This document shows, piece by piece, positions 33,778 to 41,922 of a stretch of 47,985 nt of DNA. Position 1 is the stretch's first letter. Every line of letters begins with the position of its first letter. Where the stretch lies: NCBI GenBank assembly GCA_017634275.1, contig JAGBNQ010000009.1, positions 1 to 47,985 on the forward strand, given 5' to 3'. The stretch is from Ruminococcus sp. (lineage in GTDB: Bacteria; Bacillota; Clostridia; Oscillospirales; Ruminococcaceae). The notes under the pieces are model-generated. The model was not told where the DNA came from and did not search any database. It worked only from the letters and a program-made list of their open reading frames with translations. Made by a program: the position numbers and the translations under genes.

Positions 33778-34327
33778 ATATTATTAACACATAAACAAAA
33801 AGTGCCTGTTCAGTATTTGTTTCAAGTCCTATCAGTACATTTTCTTGTATAGAATATAGTGAGGGATAATTGCTCTCCCTCTCATCTTCCGCGTCCTCCC
33901 ACTCACGCCAGCCCCTTTGCAGGCCGTCGCTGTACATGAAATGCAGCTCTATCGCAAAGAGTATCCCGAGAAAAGCAAGAGTTATAAGCGCAATTATAAG
34001 GTTTATCCTGCGCTTTCTTGCCCTGCCGCCCGTTTTGTAATAAAGCTCGGCACTTTTGAGAACTATCCCCTTTTCCTCATTGGTCATTTTCTCGCGCCGC
34101 TTTGTGATAAAGAATTTCTTGTTAAGCCGCTTTGAGCAAAGCCCGAGATAGCATTTATACCTTTGCGCAAGCGTGTTCATTTTCCCCTTGCACTCCATGT
34201 ATTCATCGGCGCAGGCCGACATGGTTTCTATAGTCAGCTCACGCGAGCCCGTAACTTCGAGGACTGTTGTGAATATCCTGTTGCCGCACTTGTCGATAAG
34301 CTCCTTGAATTCGCTGTATTCGCGCAT
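33776..34327 (-). CDS. Single-TM protein with sigma-like N-terminus, C-terminus in a repeat
   Basis: A 183-residue protein of unknown function. The cytoplasmic N-terminal 95 residues are helical and Lys/Arg-rich (MREYSEFKELIDKCGNRIF, then RYKCYLGLCSKRLNKKFF), loosely recalling sigma-factor region 2. A TM helix follows (about 107-127), then an acidic extracytoplasmic tail. The last residues (VLII) and the stop codon sit at the end of repeat copy 3, so the original C-terminus may have been replaced. The ATG 34325-34327 follows AGGTGAG. It may be a membrane-bound regulator; no firm family. Confidence 0.65.
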   Translation of the reverse strand: MREYSEFKELIDKCGNRIFTTVLEVTGSRELTIETMSACADEYMECKGKMNTLAQRYKCYLGLCSKRLNKKFFITKRREKMTNEEKGIVLKSAELYYKTGGRARKRRINLIIALITLAFLGILFAIELHFMYSDGLQRGWREWEDAEDERESNYPSLYSIQENVLIGLETNTEQALFVYVLII

Positions 34328-34351
34328 ATTTACTCACCTCACGGGATAAAT

Positions 34352-34379
34352 ATAATATCTTCCCCAAGGTAAGTGTCAA
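34352..34379 (-). promoter_or_regulatory. Sigma-A promoter of the single-TM protein gene
   Basis: TTGACA, 16 bp, TATTAT on the minus strand, in the 127-bp gap after the response regulator. Confidence 0.65.
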
Positions 34380-34454
34380 CCGCCCCGAGCATTTTTCGTC
34401 AGAGCGCACAATAAAAAATGTCAGAATTCACAAAAGCCGCAAGCAGGGAGAACC

Positions 34455-35087
34455 CTACCCCCTGACCTCTTTATAATAGAACACCGCAAGCTGTGTTCTG
34501 TCGCGCAGGCCGAGCTTTTCGAGGATAGAGCTTAGGTAATTCCTTACTGTTCCCTCGCTTAAGTACAGCCTTGCCGATATCTCCTTGTTGCTCAGTCCCT
34601 CGGCAACAAGCGAGATTATCTCCTGCTCGCGCTCGCTGATGTCAAACCTTTCAAAATCAAAGCTGCCCTTGCTGCCCGAGTTCATAAGCTCGGGTATGCG
34701 TGTGATGACCTCGCTGCCGAAAACATTCTGGCCGCTCATTACCGCCTCAAGCGCAGGAACTATATCGTCATAGTCCTGCTTTAAAATATACCCCTTAGCA
34801 CCTATCTTAAGCGACTCAACTATGTATTCGTCATCGGAAAAGGTCGTTAGAAAAAGCACCCTTGCATCGGGGTAACGCCCGATTATTTTCTTTGCGGCAT
34901 CTATCCCCGTGACCTCGCCCATTCTTATATCAAGCAGCGCCACATCGGGCTTATGCTCCTCATAAAGCCTTACCGCATCATCGGCATTTGAGCCGAGTGC
35001 CGCCACCTCCACCTTGCCTGTCGCCTCTAATATCGTCTTTAGCGATATCGCCACAAGCTTGTCATCATCAACTGCAATTATTTTCAT
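34455..35087 (-). CDS. Response regulator, NarL/LuxR family
   Basis: A 210-residue transcription regulator. The receiver domain (about 1-120) has acidic VDDD, phospho-acceptor D53 (ALLDIRM), Thr (FLTTFSDD) and Lys in YILKQD. The C-terminal LuxR-type helix-turn-helix domain (about 145-208) carries LVAEGLSNKEISARLYLSEGTVRNYLSSILEKLGLRDR (given in parts). It is the partner of the histidine kinase encoded 13 bp upstream. Targets are unknown; the adjacent gene for a single-TM protein is a candidate. The ATG follows AAAGGGAG. Confidence 0.93.
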   Translation of the reverse strand: MKIIAVDDDKLVAISLKTILEATGKVEVAALGSNADDAVRLYEEHKPDVALLDIRMGEVTGIDAAKKIIGRYPDARVLFLTTFSDDEYIVESLKIGAKGYILKQDYDDIVPALEAVMSGQNVFGSEVITRIPELMNSGSKGSFDFERFDISEREQEIISLVAEGLSNKEISARLYLSEGTVRNYLSSILEKLGLRDRTQLAVFYYKEVRG

Positions 35088-35100
35088 CGTTTTTCTCCCT

Positions 35101-36168
35101 TTAGGTCTTCTTTGGTATAGTTATAAAAATGCGAAAGCCCTTTTCGCTTGTGATGTTTATTATCCCGTCAAGCATTTTAACTCTCTCTCGCATATTTGAA
35201 AGCCCCATTCCCTCGCCGTCCGAGGGGGCTTGCTTTGTGCCGTTATCATCAATGATAAGCTGCACGAATGCAGGGTGCTCGGTTATGCTCACACTTATCG
35301 TATCCGCGTCCGAATGGCGGATAGTGTTGGTAACAGCCTCCTTTAAAACGGCTATTATGCAAAGCTTTGCGTCCTTGTCGATACTATCCGAAAAATCGTA
35401 CTGCTTTTTGACTGTATAATTATCCTCAAGCGGCTTTAAAATATCCTCCGCTGCCGCTTTGAGCGAGATAGAGTCATCTCTCAGGTCATGAACGCTTTTT
35501 CGTATGCTGTCAAGAGCCAGGTCCATGCTCTCGCGCACGGGCTGCAAAAGTGCAGTCATCTTCTCATCATTTTTTGTCACCGCCATTACCGCACCAAGCT
35601 GCAAAAGCGAGCGCGAAAGAACATGGCCTACATTATCGTGTATCTCTCTTGCTATACGGTTGCGCTCTTTGAGGGTTGCCATATTGATCTCGTTGTTCTG
35701 CTGCTCTATAAGGCGCTTGTTTCGCTCAATGAGCACAAGCGAGTTTTCAACGCCATAGTCACGGGTGACTTTAAGCTCGCTGTCCTTTTGCTCAAAGGTG
35801 ACACGTCTGTAGCAAAGCACCGCCGCAAGTGCAGCATAAACCGTACAAAGAATACCCTCCCTTGCGCCGACAAGATACGCTATAGTTATCATCGGGAATG
35901 CGCAAAGCATCTCACGCTTATCCTCGCTCTCAAAAACACAGTAGATAAGCGGCGCGCAAAGCAAAGCCGCCTCATGATAAAAGCAGCAAACAGCAAAATA
36001 AGCCGCCGACACCGCAAGCCTGACATACGTTTTAGGAAAAGCAGAAATAAGTGCGCACCCGATAAACACCGCAAGCGAAAAAGCCGCCATATAAAACCCC
36101 TCACACGAAACGGGCAGCAAAAAGAGAGATATAAAAAAGAGTATCACCTTATCAATAAGTCCACGCAT
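35101..36168 (-). CDS. Membrane sensor histidine kinase (HisKA_3, LiaS/DesK-like)
   Basis: A 355-residue kinase. The first 120 residues form about five short hydrophobic segments with little outside loop, typical of intramembrane or membrane-stress sensors. A coiled-coil linker follows (about 140-168), then the HisKA_3 H-box REIHDNVGHVLSRSL (H177). The HATPase_c domain has EAVTNTIRHSDA, DDNG and GEGMGLSNMRERV. The signal is unknown. The ATG 36166-36168 has ACGGTGGTG. The DNA just upstream is a 260-bp repeat, and the nearest good promoter lies beyond it. Confidence 0.92.
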   Translation of the reverse strand: MRGLIDKVILFFISLFLLPVSCEGFYMAAFSLAVFIGCALISAFPKTYVRLAVSAAYFAVCCFYHEAALLCAPLIYCVFESEDKREMLCAFPMITIAYLVGAREGILCTVYAALAAVLCYRRVTFEQKDSELKVTRDYGVENSLVLIERNKRLIEQQNNEINMATLKERNRIAREIHDNVGHVLSRSLLQLGAVMAVTKNDEKMTALLQPVRESMDLALDSIRKSVHDLRDDSISLKAAAEDILKPLEDNYTVKKQYDFSDSIDKDAKLCIIAVLKEAVTNTIRHSDADTISVSITEHPAFVQLIIDDNGTKQAPSDGEGMGLSNMRERVKMLDGIINITSEKGFRIFITIPKKT

Positions 36169-36182
36169 TTTATCACCACCGT

Positions 36183-36443
36183 TAAATTGGAGTTTGCAGA
36201 AGTGTTAAGGGGGGCGTGCGAAGGGGGTACGGGGGGCGACCGCAAAGCCCCCCGAAAAAGCCCCTCGGAGCGATGAACATAGCCTTAGCTCAACGCTCGT
36301 TATTCAAACTTTTAGCTTGATTCACGCTCAAAGCTAAGATAATGTCAAAGCAAGCCGCGCGCCCTATTTCGGGGGCTTTCCGCTCGCCCCCGAACCCCTT
36401 CGGGGTGTCGCCCCTCTACAACGGAGCGCCAAACTCCAATTTA
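36183..36443 (-). repeat. GC-rich palindromic intergenic repeat, copy 4
   Basis: Perfect inverted ends TAAATTGGAGTTTG and CAAACTCCAATTTA. The interior contains GCCCCTCGGAGCGATGAACAT, the core inverted relative to copies 1-2 (CGCTCAAAGCTAAG, GTCAAAGCAAGCC), and CGGGGGC/GCCCCCG stems. It lies between the histidine kinase start and its probable promoter. Confidence 0.85.
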
Positions 36444-36461
36444 TATTATAAATATAATTAT

Positions 36462-36490
36462 AGTATATCACAAATCCTTTCGTTTGGCAA
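36462..36490 (-). promoter_or_regulatory. Sigma-A promoter of the two-component system
   Basis: TTGCCA, 17 bp, TATACT on the minus strand, just outside repeat copy 4. It implies an untranslated leader of about 290 nt containing the whole repeat. Confidence 0.6.
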
Positions 36491-36525
36491 TAAGGGGAGG
36501 AAATGTAAATAAATTGTAAATTCTC

Positions 36526-36554
36526 TTGACTTAAACGCAAAGATGTTATATAAT
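36526..36554 (+). promoter_or_regulatory. Sigma-A promoter of rplU-prp-rpmA
   Basis: TTGACT, 17 bp, TATAAT on the plus strand. Confidence 0.88.
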
Positions 36555-36560
36555 ATATAA

Positions 36561-36646
36561 GCCGCTTGTGAATGGCAGAGAAGTTATAGCTATGCCTATA
36601 CGCCATTATGCAGCGAGTTTTAATGAAAAGGCAGGTGCATCTGAGA
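36561..36646 (+). promoter_or_regulatory. Ribosomal protein L21 leader (autoregulatory RNA)
   Basis: The 5' untranslated region of rplU contains a hairpin AATGGC/GCCATT around GTTATAGCTAT, then AGCGAGTTTTAATGA and the ribosome site GGCAGGTG. Position and style fit the L21 leader described in Firmicutes, where L21 or a partner is thought to bind and repress. Family assignment is from memory. Confidence 0.6.
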
Positions 36647-36958
36647 ATGTACGCAGTTATCGAAACGGGCGGAAAGCAGTATCAGGTAAACGTTGGTGAT
36701 ATCCTCTTTATCGAAAAGCTTGACGCACAGGCAGACGAGGGCATTACTTTTGACAAGGTAATAGCAGTTGGCAAGGACGATGGTTTAGCAGTTGGCGCTC
36801 CTTATGTTGAAGGCGCTACAGTTGCGGCTAAGGTTTTGAAGAACGGTAAGGCTAAGAAGGTAACAGTTTTCACTTACAAGCCCAAGAAAGGCGAGAAGAG
36901 AAAAATGGGTCACAGACAGCCCTACACACAGGTTAAGATCGAATCGATCAACGCATAA
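36647..36958 (+). CDS. rplU: 50S ribosomal protein L21
   Basis: A structural protein of the large ribosomal subunit binding 23S rRNA. The 103-residue product has the standard N-terminus [18 protein letters not shown] and the C-terminal signature [15 protein letters not shown]. The start is the ATG at 36647, nine bases past AGGTG, rather than the upstream ATG at 36608, which lies in the leader. It is followed by prp with a one-base TAATG overlap and then rpmA, the conserved L21-Prp-L27 order of Firmicutes. Confidence 0.97.
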   Translation: MYAVIETGGKQYQVNVGDILFIEKLDAQADEGITFDKVIAVGKDDGLAVGAPYVEGATVAAKVLKNGKAKKVTVFTYKPKKGEKRKMGHRQPYTQVKIESINA

Positions 36959-37278
36959 TGATAAACGCTCAGTTTTATGAAAACCGCGAGCATAAGCTGT
37001 TGGGTTTCCATATATCAGGCCATTCAGATCTTGCTATGATGGGCGAGGACGTATGCTGTGCTGCTGTTTCATCGGCAGTTATGCTGACCTGCAACACTAT
37101 AACCGAGGTGTTTAAGATAAACGCCAAGGTGAGTGACGACGGAAACGATATTATGCTCAAATTCATTTCTGACGACGGCGGCGAGGGCGACAAAATGCTT
37201 GTAGGGCTGATGATACAGCTCGGGCAGATAGAGCGCCAATACCCCGGGAATATCAAGTTAAGCGTTGAAACACGTTAG
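36958..37278 (+). CDS. prp: Ribosomal-processing cysteine protease Prp
   Basis: Removes the N-terminal extension of ribosomal protein L27 before or during 50S assembly. The 106-residue product has the catalytic pair in family positions: H22 in GFHISGHS and C34 in EDVCCAAVS. The fold is completed by the GDGNDI-like acidic loop and the C-terminal helix LMIQLGQIERQYP. Translationally coupled to rplU (TAATG) and 46 bp upstream of rpmA, whose product carries the matching cleavage site. Prp is found only in bacteria with the extended L27 (Firmicutes, Fusobacteria, some others). Confidence 0.95.
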   Translation: MINAQFYENREHKLLGFHISGHSDLAMMGEDVCCAAVSSAVMLTCNTITEVFKINAKVSDDGNDIMLKFISDDGGEGDKMLVGLMIQLGQIERQYPGNIKLSVETR

Positions 37279-37324
37279 GGGCTTTTCCCCTGTTCATAAT
37301 TACATGACGGAGGTGTAATTTATC

Positions 37325-37606
37325 ATGTTAGTAATTTCGATGCAGTATTTTGCACATAAGAAAGGTATGGGTTCTACCAAGAACGGCCGTGATTCCGAGG
37401 CTAAAAGACTCGGTGTCAAGAGAGCTGACGGTCAGTTCGTAACAGCCGGCAACATTCTTGTAAGACAGAGAGGAACACACATTCACGCAGGCGAGAATGT
37501 TAAGAGAGGTTCAGATGACACTCTCTTCGCTGTAGCTGACGGTGTTGTAAGATTTGAGCGCCTCGGTAAGGACAGAAAGAAAGTTTCTGTTTACACTCAG
37601 GCATGA
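37325..37606 (+). CDS. rpmA: 50S ribosomal protein L27 with Prp-cleaved N-terminal extension
   Basis: A large-subunit protein whose N-terminus reaches the peptidyl-transferase centre. The 93-residue product starts [24 protein letters not shown]. The nine-residue extension ending in F, followed by AHKKG, is the Prp recognition site, with cleavage expected between F9 and A10. The rest is standard L27 ([32 protein letters not shown]). The start at 37325 has GGAGG eleven bases upstream; an internal Met 6 would also keep part of the extension. A terminator follows. Confidence 0.97.
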   Translation: MLVISMQYFAHKKGMGSTKNGRDSEAKRLGVKRADGQFVTAGNILVRQRGTHIHAGENVKRGSDDTLFAVADGVVRFERLGKDRKKVSVYTQA

Positions 37607-37623
37607 TCAAATAAAAGATAAGA

Positions 37624-37659
37624 TCCCCGAATCACTTAAGGTGGTTTGGGGGTTTTTTA
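37624..37659 (+). terminator. Terminator of the rplU operon
   Basis: CCCCGAATCAC / GGTGGTTTGGGG stem with GTTTTTTAT on the plus strand. Confidence 0.88.
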
Positions 37660-37676
37660 TAAAAAGGGGGGCCGAT

Positions 37677-38309
37677 ATGAGAAACTACTTAAAAAAAGAT
37701 GACAATATGCCGCATGAATATAACAGAGCCGTTATATATTTCCGCATTGCGGCAGCTATAATTGCAGCTATTATAGTGATACTTCTTTCATATATTTTTG
37801 TGTATACTCCGCCTAAGCTTACCTATCTTGAAAACAGAAACTATACTGTTGCAAACACCTATGAGGTCAAAAGAACGGGCTCGGTTCGCGGCGGCTCGAA
37901 TAAATACAGATACTGGCTCACTCTTCGCAATGATGAAACAGAAAAAGAGCATGAATGGGCTGTCAGCGAAAAGGTATTTAATATGTATACAGAGGGCGAG
38001 AAGGTGTCGCTGCCCGTTCATACGATAGAAAACACAAAAAAGGTTTTCATCTCGCTTGAAAACAATACCGACTCAAAGGCCGCGCAAAAGGAATACTACA
38101 AACGATATCCCACGGCGGAAATGAAGATATATATGTACACGCTGATGACACTTATAGTCGCGGTATTAGGCATTTTGGCAGCAGGTGAAAAAGAGCTGAT
38201 AAGAGCAAACAGCCACGTTTTTATGCCAAAGGAGATACCCGATAACAGCGAAAATGCAGTAAAGCAGCCCGATTATGACGATATATTTGACAAAAACGGC
38301 AGGCTTTGA
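37677..38309 (+). CDS. Two-TM membrane protein with extracytoplasmic domain
   Basis: A 210-residue membrane protein. A short cytoplasmic N-terminus leads into TM1 (about 19-42) and an outside domain of about 110 residues with a beta-strand pattern (YTVANTYEVKRTGSVRGG, YRYWLTLRND, EGEKVSLPVH). TM2 (about 153-173) and a cytoplasmic acidic tail follow. The layout is like DUF3592-type membrane proteins, but I cannot assign it firmly. The ATG 37677 lies after GGGGGG, about 18 bp behind the rpmA terminator, so it is probably expressed by read-through or a promoter I cannot see. Confidence 0.75.
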   Translation: MRNYLKKDDNMPHEYNRAVIYFRIAAAIIAAIIVILLSYIFVYTPPKLTYLENRNYTVANTYEVKRTGSVRGGSNKYRYWLTLRNDETEKEHEWAVSEKVFNMYTEGEKVSLPVHTIENTKKVFISLENNTDSKAAQKEYYKRYPTAEMKIYMYTLMTLIVAVLGILAAGEKELIRANSHVFMPKEIPDNSENAVKQPDYDDIFDKNGRL

Positions 38310-38329
38310 AAAAAAATCCCTCTGATTAA

Positions 38330-38383
38330 GCGAGGGCGCGGAAAGGAAGTATCCTCTATCGAAATTCTTTCTGCGCGCCCTCT
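38330..38383. repeat. Long hairpin 3' of the membrane-protein gene
   Basis: GAGGGCGCGGAAAG and CTTTCTGCGCGCCCTC are inverted with a loop of about 22 bases. It could act as a transcript-end stem for the plus-strand gene, though the T-run is weak. Confidence 0.5.
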
Positions 38384-38396
38384 AAAATAATAAATA

Positions 38397-38500
38397 AAGA
38401 AAGAATAAAGAATAAAGAATAAAAGAGGTATCGCTGCGCGATATATTTAAATCCATCGTAAAGCGATACCTTAACTATTCTTTATTCTTTTTTTATTTAC
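38397..38500 (-). terminator. Tandem-repeat-flanked terminator of obg-mrnC
   Basis: Tandem AGAATAA units (38400-38424) are mirrored by TTCTTTATTCTTT (38477-38490). Inside is a stem AGGTATCGCT/AGCGATACCT (38426-38435, 38462-38471). Read on the minus strand, the stem is followed by CTTTTATTCTTTATT, giving a terminator after mrnC. Confidence 0.65.
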
Positions 38501-38510
38501 TCGCTCTTTT

Positions 38511-38900
38511 TTATTCCTTCAGCTCTTTTATCTTGCTGTAAAGCTCTGAGATACGCTCGCTTTGCCCTGTCAGGTGCAAAAATCCAAACAGACATTCAAG
38601 CCCCGTAGCGGCGCGGTAGTCTGCAACGGTAGAATGCTTTGGCGCTGAAACGCCGCCCGCATTCCTGCCGCGCTTAAATATCTCCTGCTCCTCATCATTA
38701 AGGATACCCGCATCAAGCAAAGCCCTCACCGCCGCCGACTGATATTCTGCACACACCTTTTGCACCGCAAGCGAATGCAGCTTTCTCACAGGCATATTTG
38801 CAGCACACACAAGCTCATCGCGCACAAGCTGCTCGTAGACCGCATCGCCCACAAACGCAAGCGCCAAAGGGGAATACTGCCTTGCCTCATCTTTAGTCAT
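38511..38900 (-). CDS. mrnC: Mini-ribonuclease III
   Basis: An RNase III-type double-strand RNA nuclease lacking the dsRNA-binding domain, which matures 23S rRNA in Firmicutes. The 129-residue product has the catalytic helix ALAFVGDAVYEQLVRDEL (Glu/Asp metal ligands) and KRGRNAGGVSAPKHSTVADYRAATGLECLFGFLHL (given as the second signature region, residues about 77-111). The start is taken at the ATG 38898-38900; a GTG two codons earlier is possible. It follows obg by about 11 bp in the same unit. Confidence 0.92.
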   Translation of the reverse strand: MTKDEARQYSPLALAFVGDAVYEQLVRDELVCAANMPVRKLHSLAVQKVCAEYQSAAVRALLDAGILNDEEQEIFKRGRNAGGVSAPKHSTVADYRAATGLECLFGFLHLTGQSERISELYSKIKELKE

Positions 38901-38911
38901 AAGCACACCCC

Positions 38912-40186
<1,275 letters not shown>

Positions 40187-40207
40187 TTATACTCTCCTTT
40201 TTTATCC

Positions 40208-40226
40208 GACAAGCGGAGTTTGGCGC
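40208..40226. repeat. Remnant end of the GC-rich repeat family
   Basis: AGCGGAGTTTGGCGCTGCG matches the terminal part of copies 4 and 5 (CGGAGCGCCAAACTCC). No partner end is present, so it is a solo end. It lies between obg and the flavin reductase gene. Confidence 0.5.
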
Positions 40227-40235
40227 TGCGTTTTT

Positions 40236-40757
40236 TTACTTACAGTATGCCTTAACTATCTCCGCAATATATGCAAAATGATAATCCCCTGCGGCGTAAT
40301 TTGCACCGTCTAAGTCGCGCTCGGTAAAGCAGCTGCTTTCAAGCTGCGAAACATAGAGCTTTTTGCAGACAAGTACGAGCGATGCCTGCTCAAAAGCGGT
40401 TGTTCCGTCCGTGAAAACAGGCTTTAAGCCAGTTTCCCTGACCTTGTCGGTATCTCTTCCGCTGACTCTGCCGCACAGAGCAAGCGCAGGCCTCATTTCC
40501 TCGGGGAAAAAGCAAAGGGTGAAAAGATCGTTCTTATCAAGGAATTCCTTTGTGTAGCGCTGCGGCCTTATAACAGTTTCAACGCAGGGCTTGCCCCACA
40601 TAACGCCTGCAAAGCCCCATGATGCGGTCATGGTGTTAAAGCCGCCCTCATCACCCGAGGTAACGAGCATCCATTCCTTTCCTATCTTTTCAAACGGGTC
40701 AAACCCGAGCTTTTCGGGTGAAGTTTCCTTAAAACCTAATGATAATATATCCGACAT
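40236..40757 (-). CDS. Flavin reductase-like (FMN-binding) protein
   Basis: A 173-residue protein of the flavin reductase-like, FMN-binding split-barrel family. Visible features are the N-terminal WMLVTSGDEGGFNTMTASWGFAGVMWGKP (residues about 29-57; FMN phosphate and ring contacts), the VIRPQRYTKEFL strand-turn and LCGRVSGRDTDK. It most likely reduces or carries FMN for an unknown partner oxidoreductase; stand-alone members are common in gut Clostridia. The ATG follows GGAGG. The -10 of its promoter lies in the arm of a long palindrome upstream. Confidence 0.88.
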   Translation of the reverse strand: MSDILSLGFKETSPEKLGFDPFEKIGKEWMLVTSGDEGGFNTMTASWGFAGVMWGKPCVETVIRPQRYTKEFLDKNDLFTLCFFPEEMRPALALCGRVSGRDTDKVRETGLKPVFTDGTTAFEQASLVLVCKKLYVSQLESSCFTERDLDGANYAAGDYHFAYIAEIVKAYCK

Positions 40758-40786
40758 AGTGATTACCTCCGTTTTATCTATATATT

Positions 40787-40886
40787 ATATTAAACGACAA
40801 ATGATTTTTCACAAATTCTGCTTGCAGATGCTGCGATATATGCAGCTGTAAGCAGAATTTGTATGAAAAATTATGTCGTTTAATAT
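40787..40886. mobile_element. MITE-like 100-bp palindrome
   Basis: Perfect 13-bp ends ATATTAAACGACA / TGTCGTTTAATAT. Pairing continues inward through ATTTTTCA/TGAAAAAT and AATTCTGCTT/AAGCAGAATT to a central ATGCTGCGATATATGCAG loop. There is no coding capacity. It is upstream of the flavin reductase gene, supplying TATAAT at its left end on the minus strand. Confidence 0.65.
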
Positions 40887-40909
40887 TATAGCATATCTGC
40901 CCTCGTTTT

Positions 40910-41866
40910 TCAAGTGTCGTCCTGCCATGCCTGCTCATAGCTGTACATAAGGTTATCCTCTGAAAGCTTAGGGGCTGAAAACTCTATCCCCTCCAAAAAT
41001 GCCTTAGTGTCAAATGATGCCTTGCCGCTTATATCCGTTGTAAACTCAATTCTTCTCATAAGCGTCTGCCCGGGGATATAAAGCCAGTAGACCTCTTTTT
41101 TTGCCTTAATGCCGTTTCGCTTGAGCGTGTAATCAAACCTCAGCCCGAAAGCGCCGCTGTCAAGCTCTGTTTCCTCGCAAATAATATCCGATATCTCGCT
41201 GTCGGGCGCCTGCTCGCGCATAGCCGTTATAGTAGTAAACATTACAGTATTGTAGCTTGCCCCGATATCGGGTGTGCCCGTCTGCGGATAGCCGTCCTTT
41301 TTCTTTGCGCCTATGTAATTATACATATCAGCATTTTCAAAGGCCTTGAAATAATCGGCATTATACTTTATATCATTTTTCACGCGCCTGAGATATTCTT
41401 CCTTTGTCAGGCTTTTTTCGGTTTCCTGCATTTTCTCAAACGGCAGTATCTCGGCCGCTATCAGTCTGTCGGTGCATACCCTTACATATTCACAAACCTG
41501 CGGAAAGTAAGGGCTTATCAAAAACAGCGAATTTGTGCAGGAGGGATTGACCGATTCCTCATACTCCTTCGGGGAGATATCCCCCACGCTGTAATAATAC
41601 GCTTTAAAATCCGAGGGCAGCTCAAAGCTTGCGCCCACCTGCTCACATATAAGCCTTCCGTCTGCTGAAACTGACAGCTCGCTCATTCTCTCGCCGTCAA
41701 GGCTCACCGCCTCGGGCAGCGCTGCTGAGCCGTCTGTTTCTCCCCCGTTTTTCTCGTTAACACCGCTCATTATCTCCTGCACCGTCTGCGATGAGCTGTC
41801 GCTTAGTGAGCAGGCAGTAAGAGCAAGGCACACAGCTGCCAAAAAAGCCGTCCATCTTCTACGCAT
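40910..41866 (-). CDS. Lipoprotein of unknown function
   Basis: A 318-residue exported lipoprotein. The signal peptide MRRRWTAFLAAVCLALTAC ends in lipobox LTAC (Cys 19), then comes a Ser/Glu-rich spacer (to about 55). A domain of about 250 residues follows, with FELPSDFKAYYYSVGD, an internal conserved Cys/Trp-poor helical section and beta-rich FTTDISGKASFDTKAFLEGIEF. No family recognised; the two-lobed pattern could fit a stress-related or sporulation-associated lipoprotein. The ATG 41864-41866 lies 12 bases after GGAGG. A terminator hairpin sits about 23 bp upstream, so it depends on read-through from yebC or on a hidden promoter. Confidence 0.78.
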   Translation of the reverse strand: MRRRWTAFLAAVCLALTACSLSDSSSQTVQEIMSGVNEKNGGETDGSAALPEAVSLDGERMSELSVSADGRLICEQVGASFELPSDFKAYYYSVGDISPKEYEESVNPSCTNSLFLISPYFPQVCEYVRVCTDRLIAAEILPFEKMQETEKSLTKEEYLRRVKNDIKYNADYFKAFENADMYNYIGAKKKDGYPQTGTPDIGASYNTVMFTTITAMREQAPDSEISDIICEETELDSGAFGLRFDYTLKRNGIKAKKEVYWLYIPGQTLMRRIEFTTDISGKASFDTKAFLEGIEFSAPKLSEDNLMYSYEQAWQDDT

Positions 41867-41888
41867 AGCCTGCCGCCTCCTTAAACAA

Positions 41889-41912
41889 AAGCCGCCCATG
41901 ACCGAGCGGCTT
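41889..41912 (-). terminator. Terminator between yebC and the lipoprotein gene
   Basis: AAGCCGC / GCGGCTT stem with TTTTGTTT on the minus strand, about 10 bp past the yebC stop and about 23 bp before the next start codon. Confidence 0.75.
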
Positions 41913-41922
41913 GAAAGATCAG

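Noticed and set aside
34328..34454. Terminator after the response regulator
   Set aside because: AGGG/CCCT fragments are present but no stem with a T-run forms; only the promoter of the next gene is convincing.
35488..36276. 262-codon plus-strand ORF opposite the histidine kinase
   Set aside because: Antisense to the kinase and ending in repeat copy 4; Lys/Arg/His-rich low-complexity translation.
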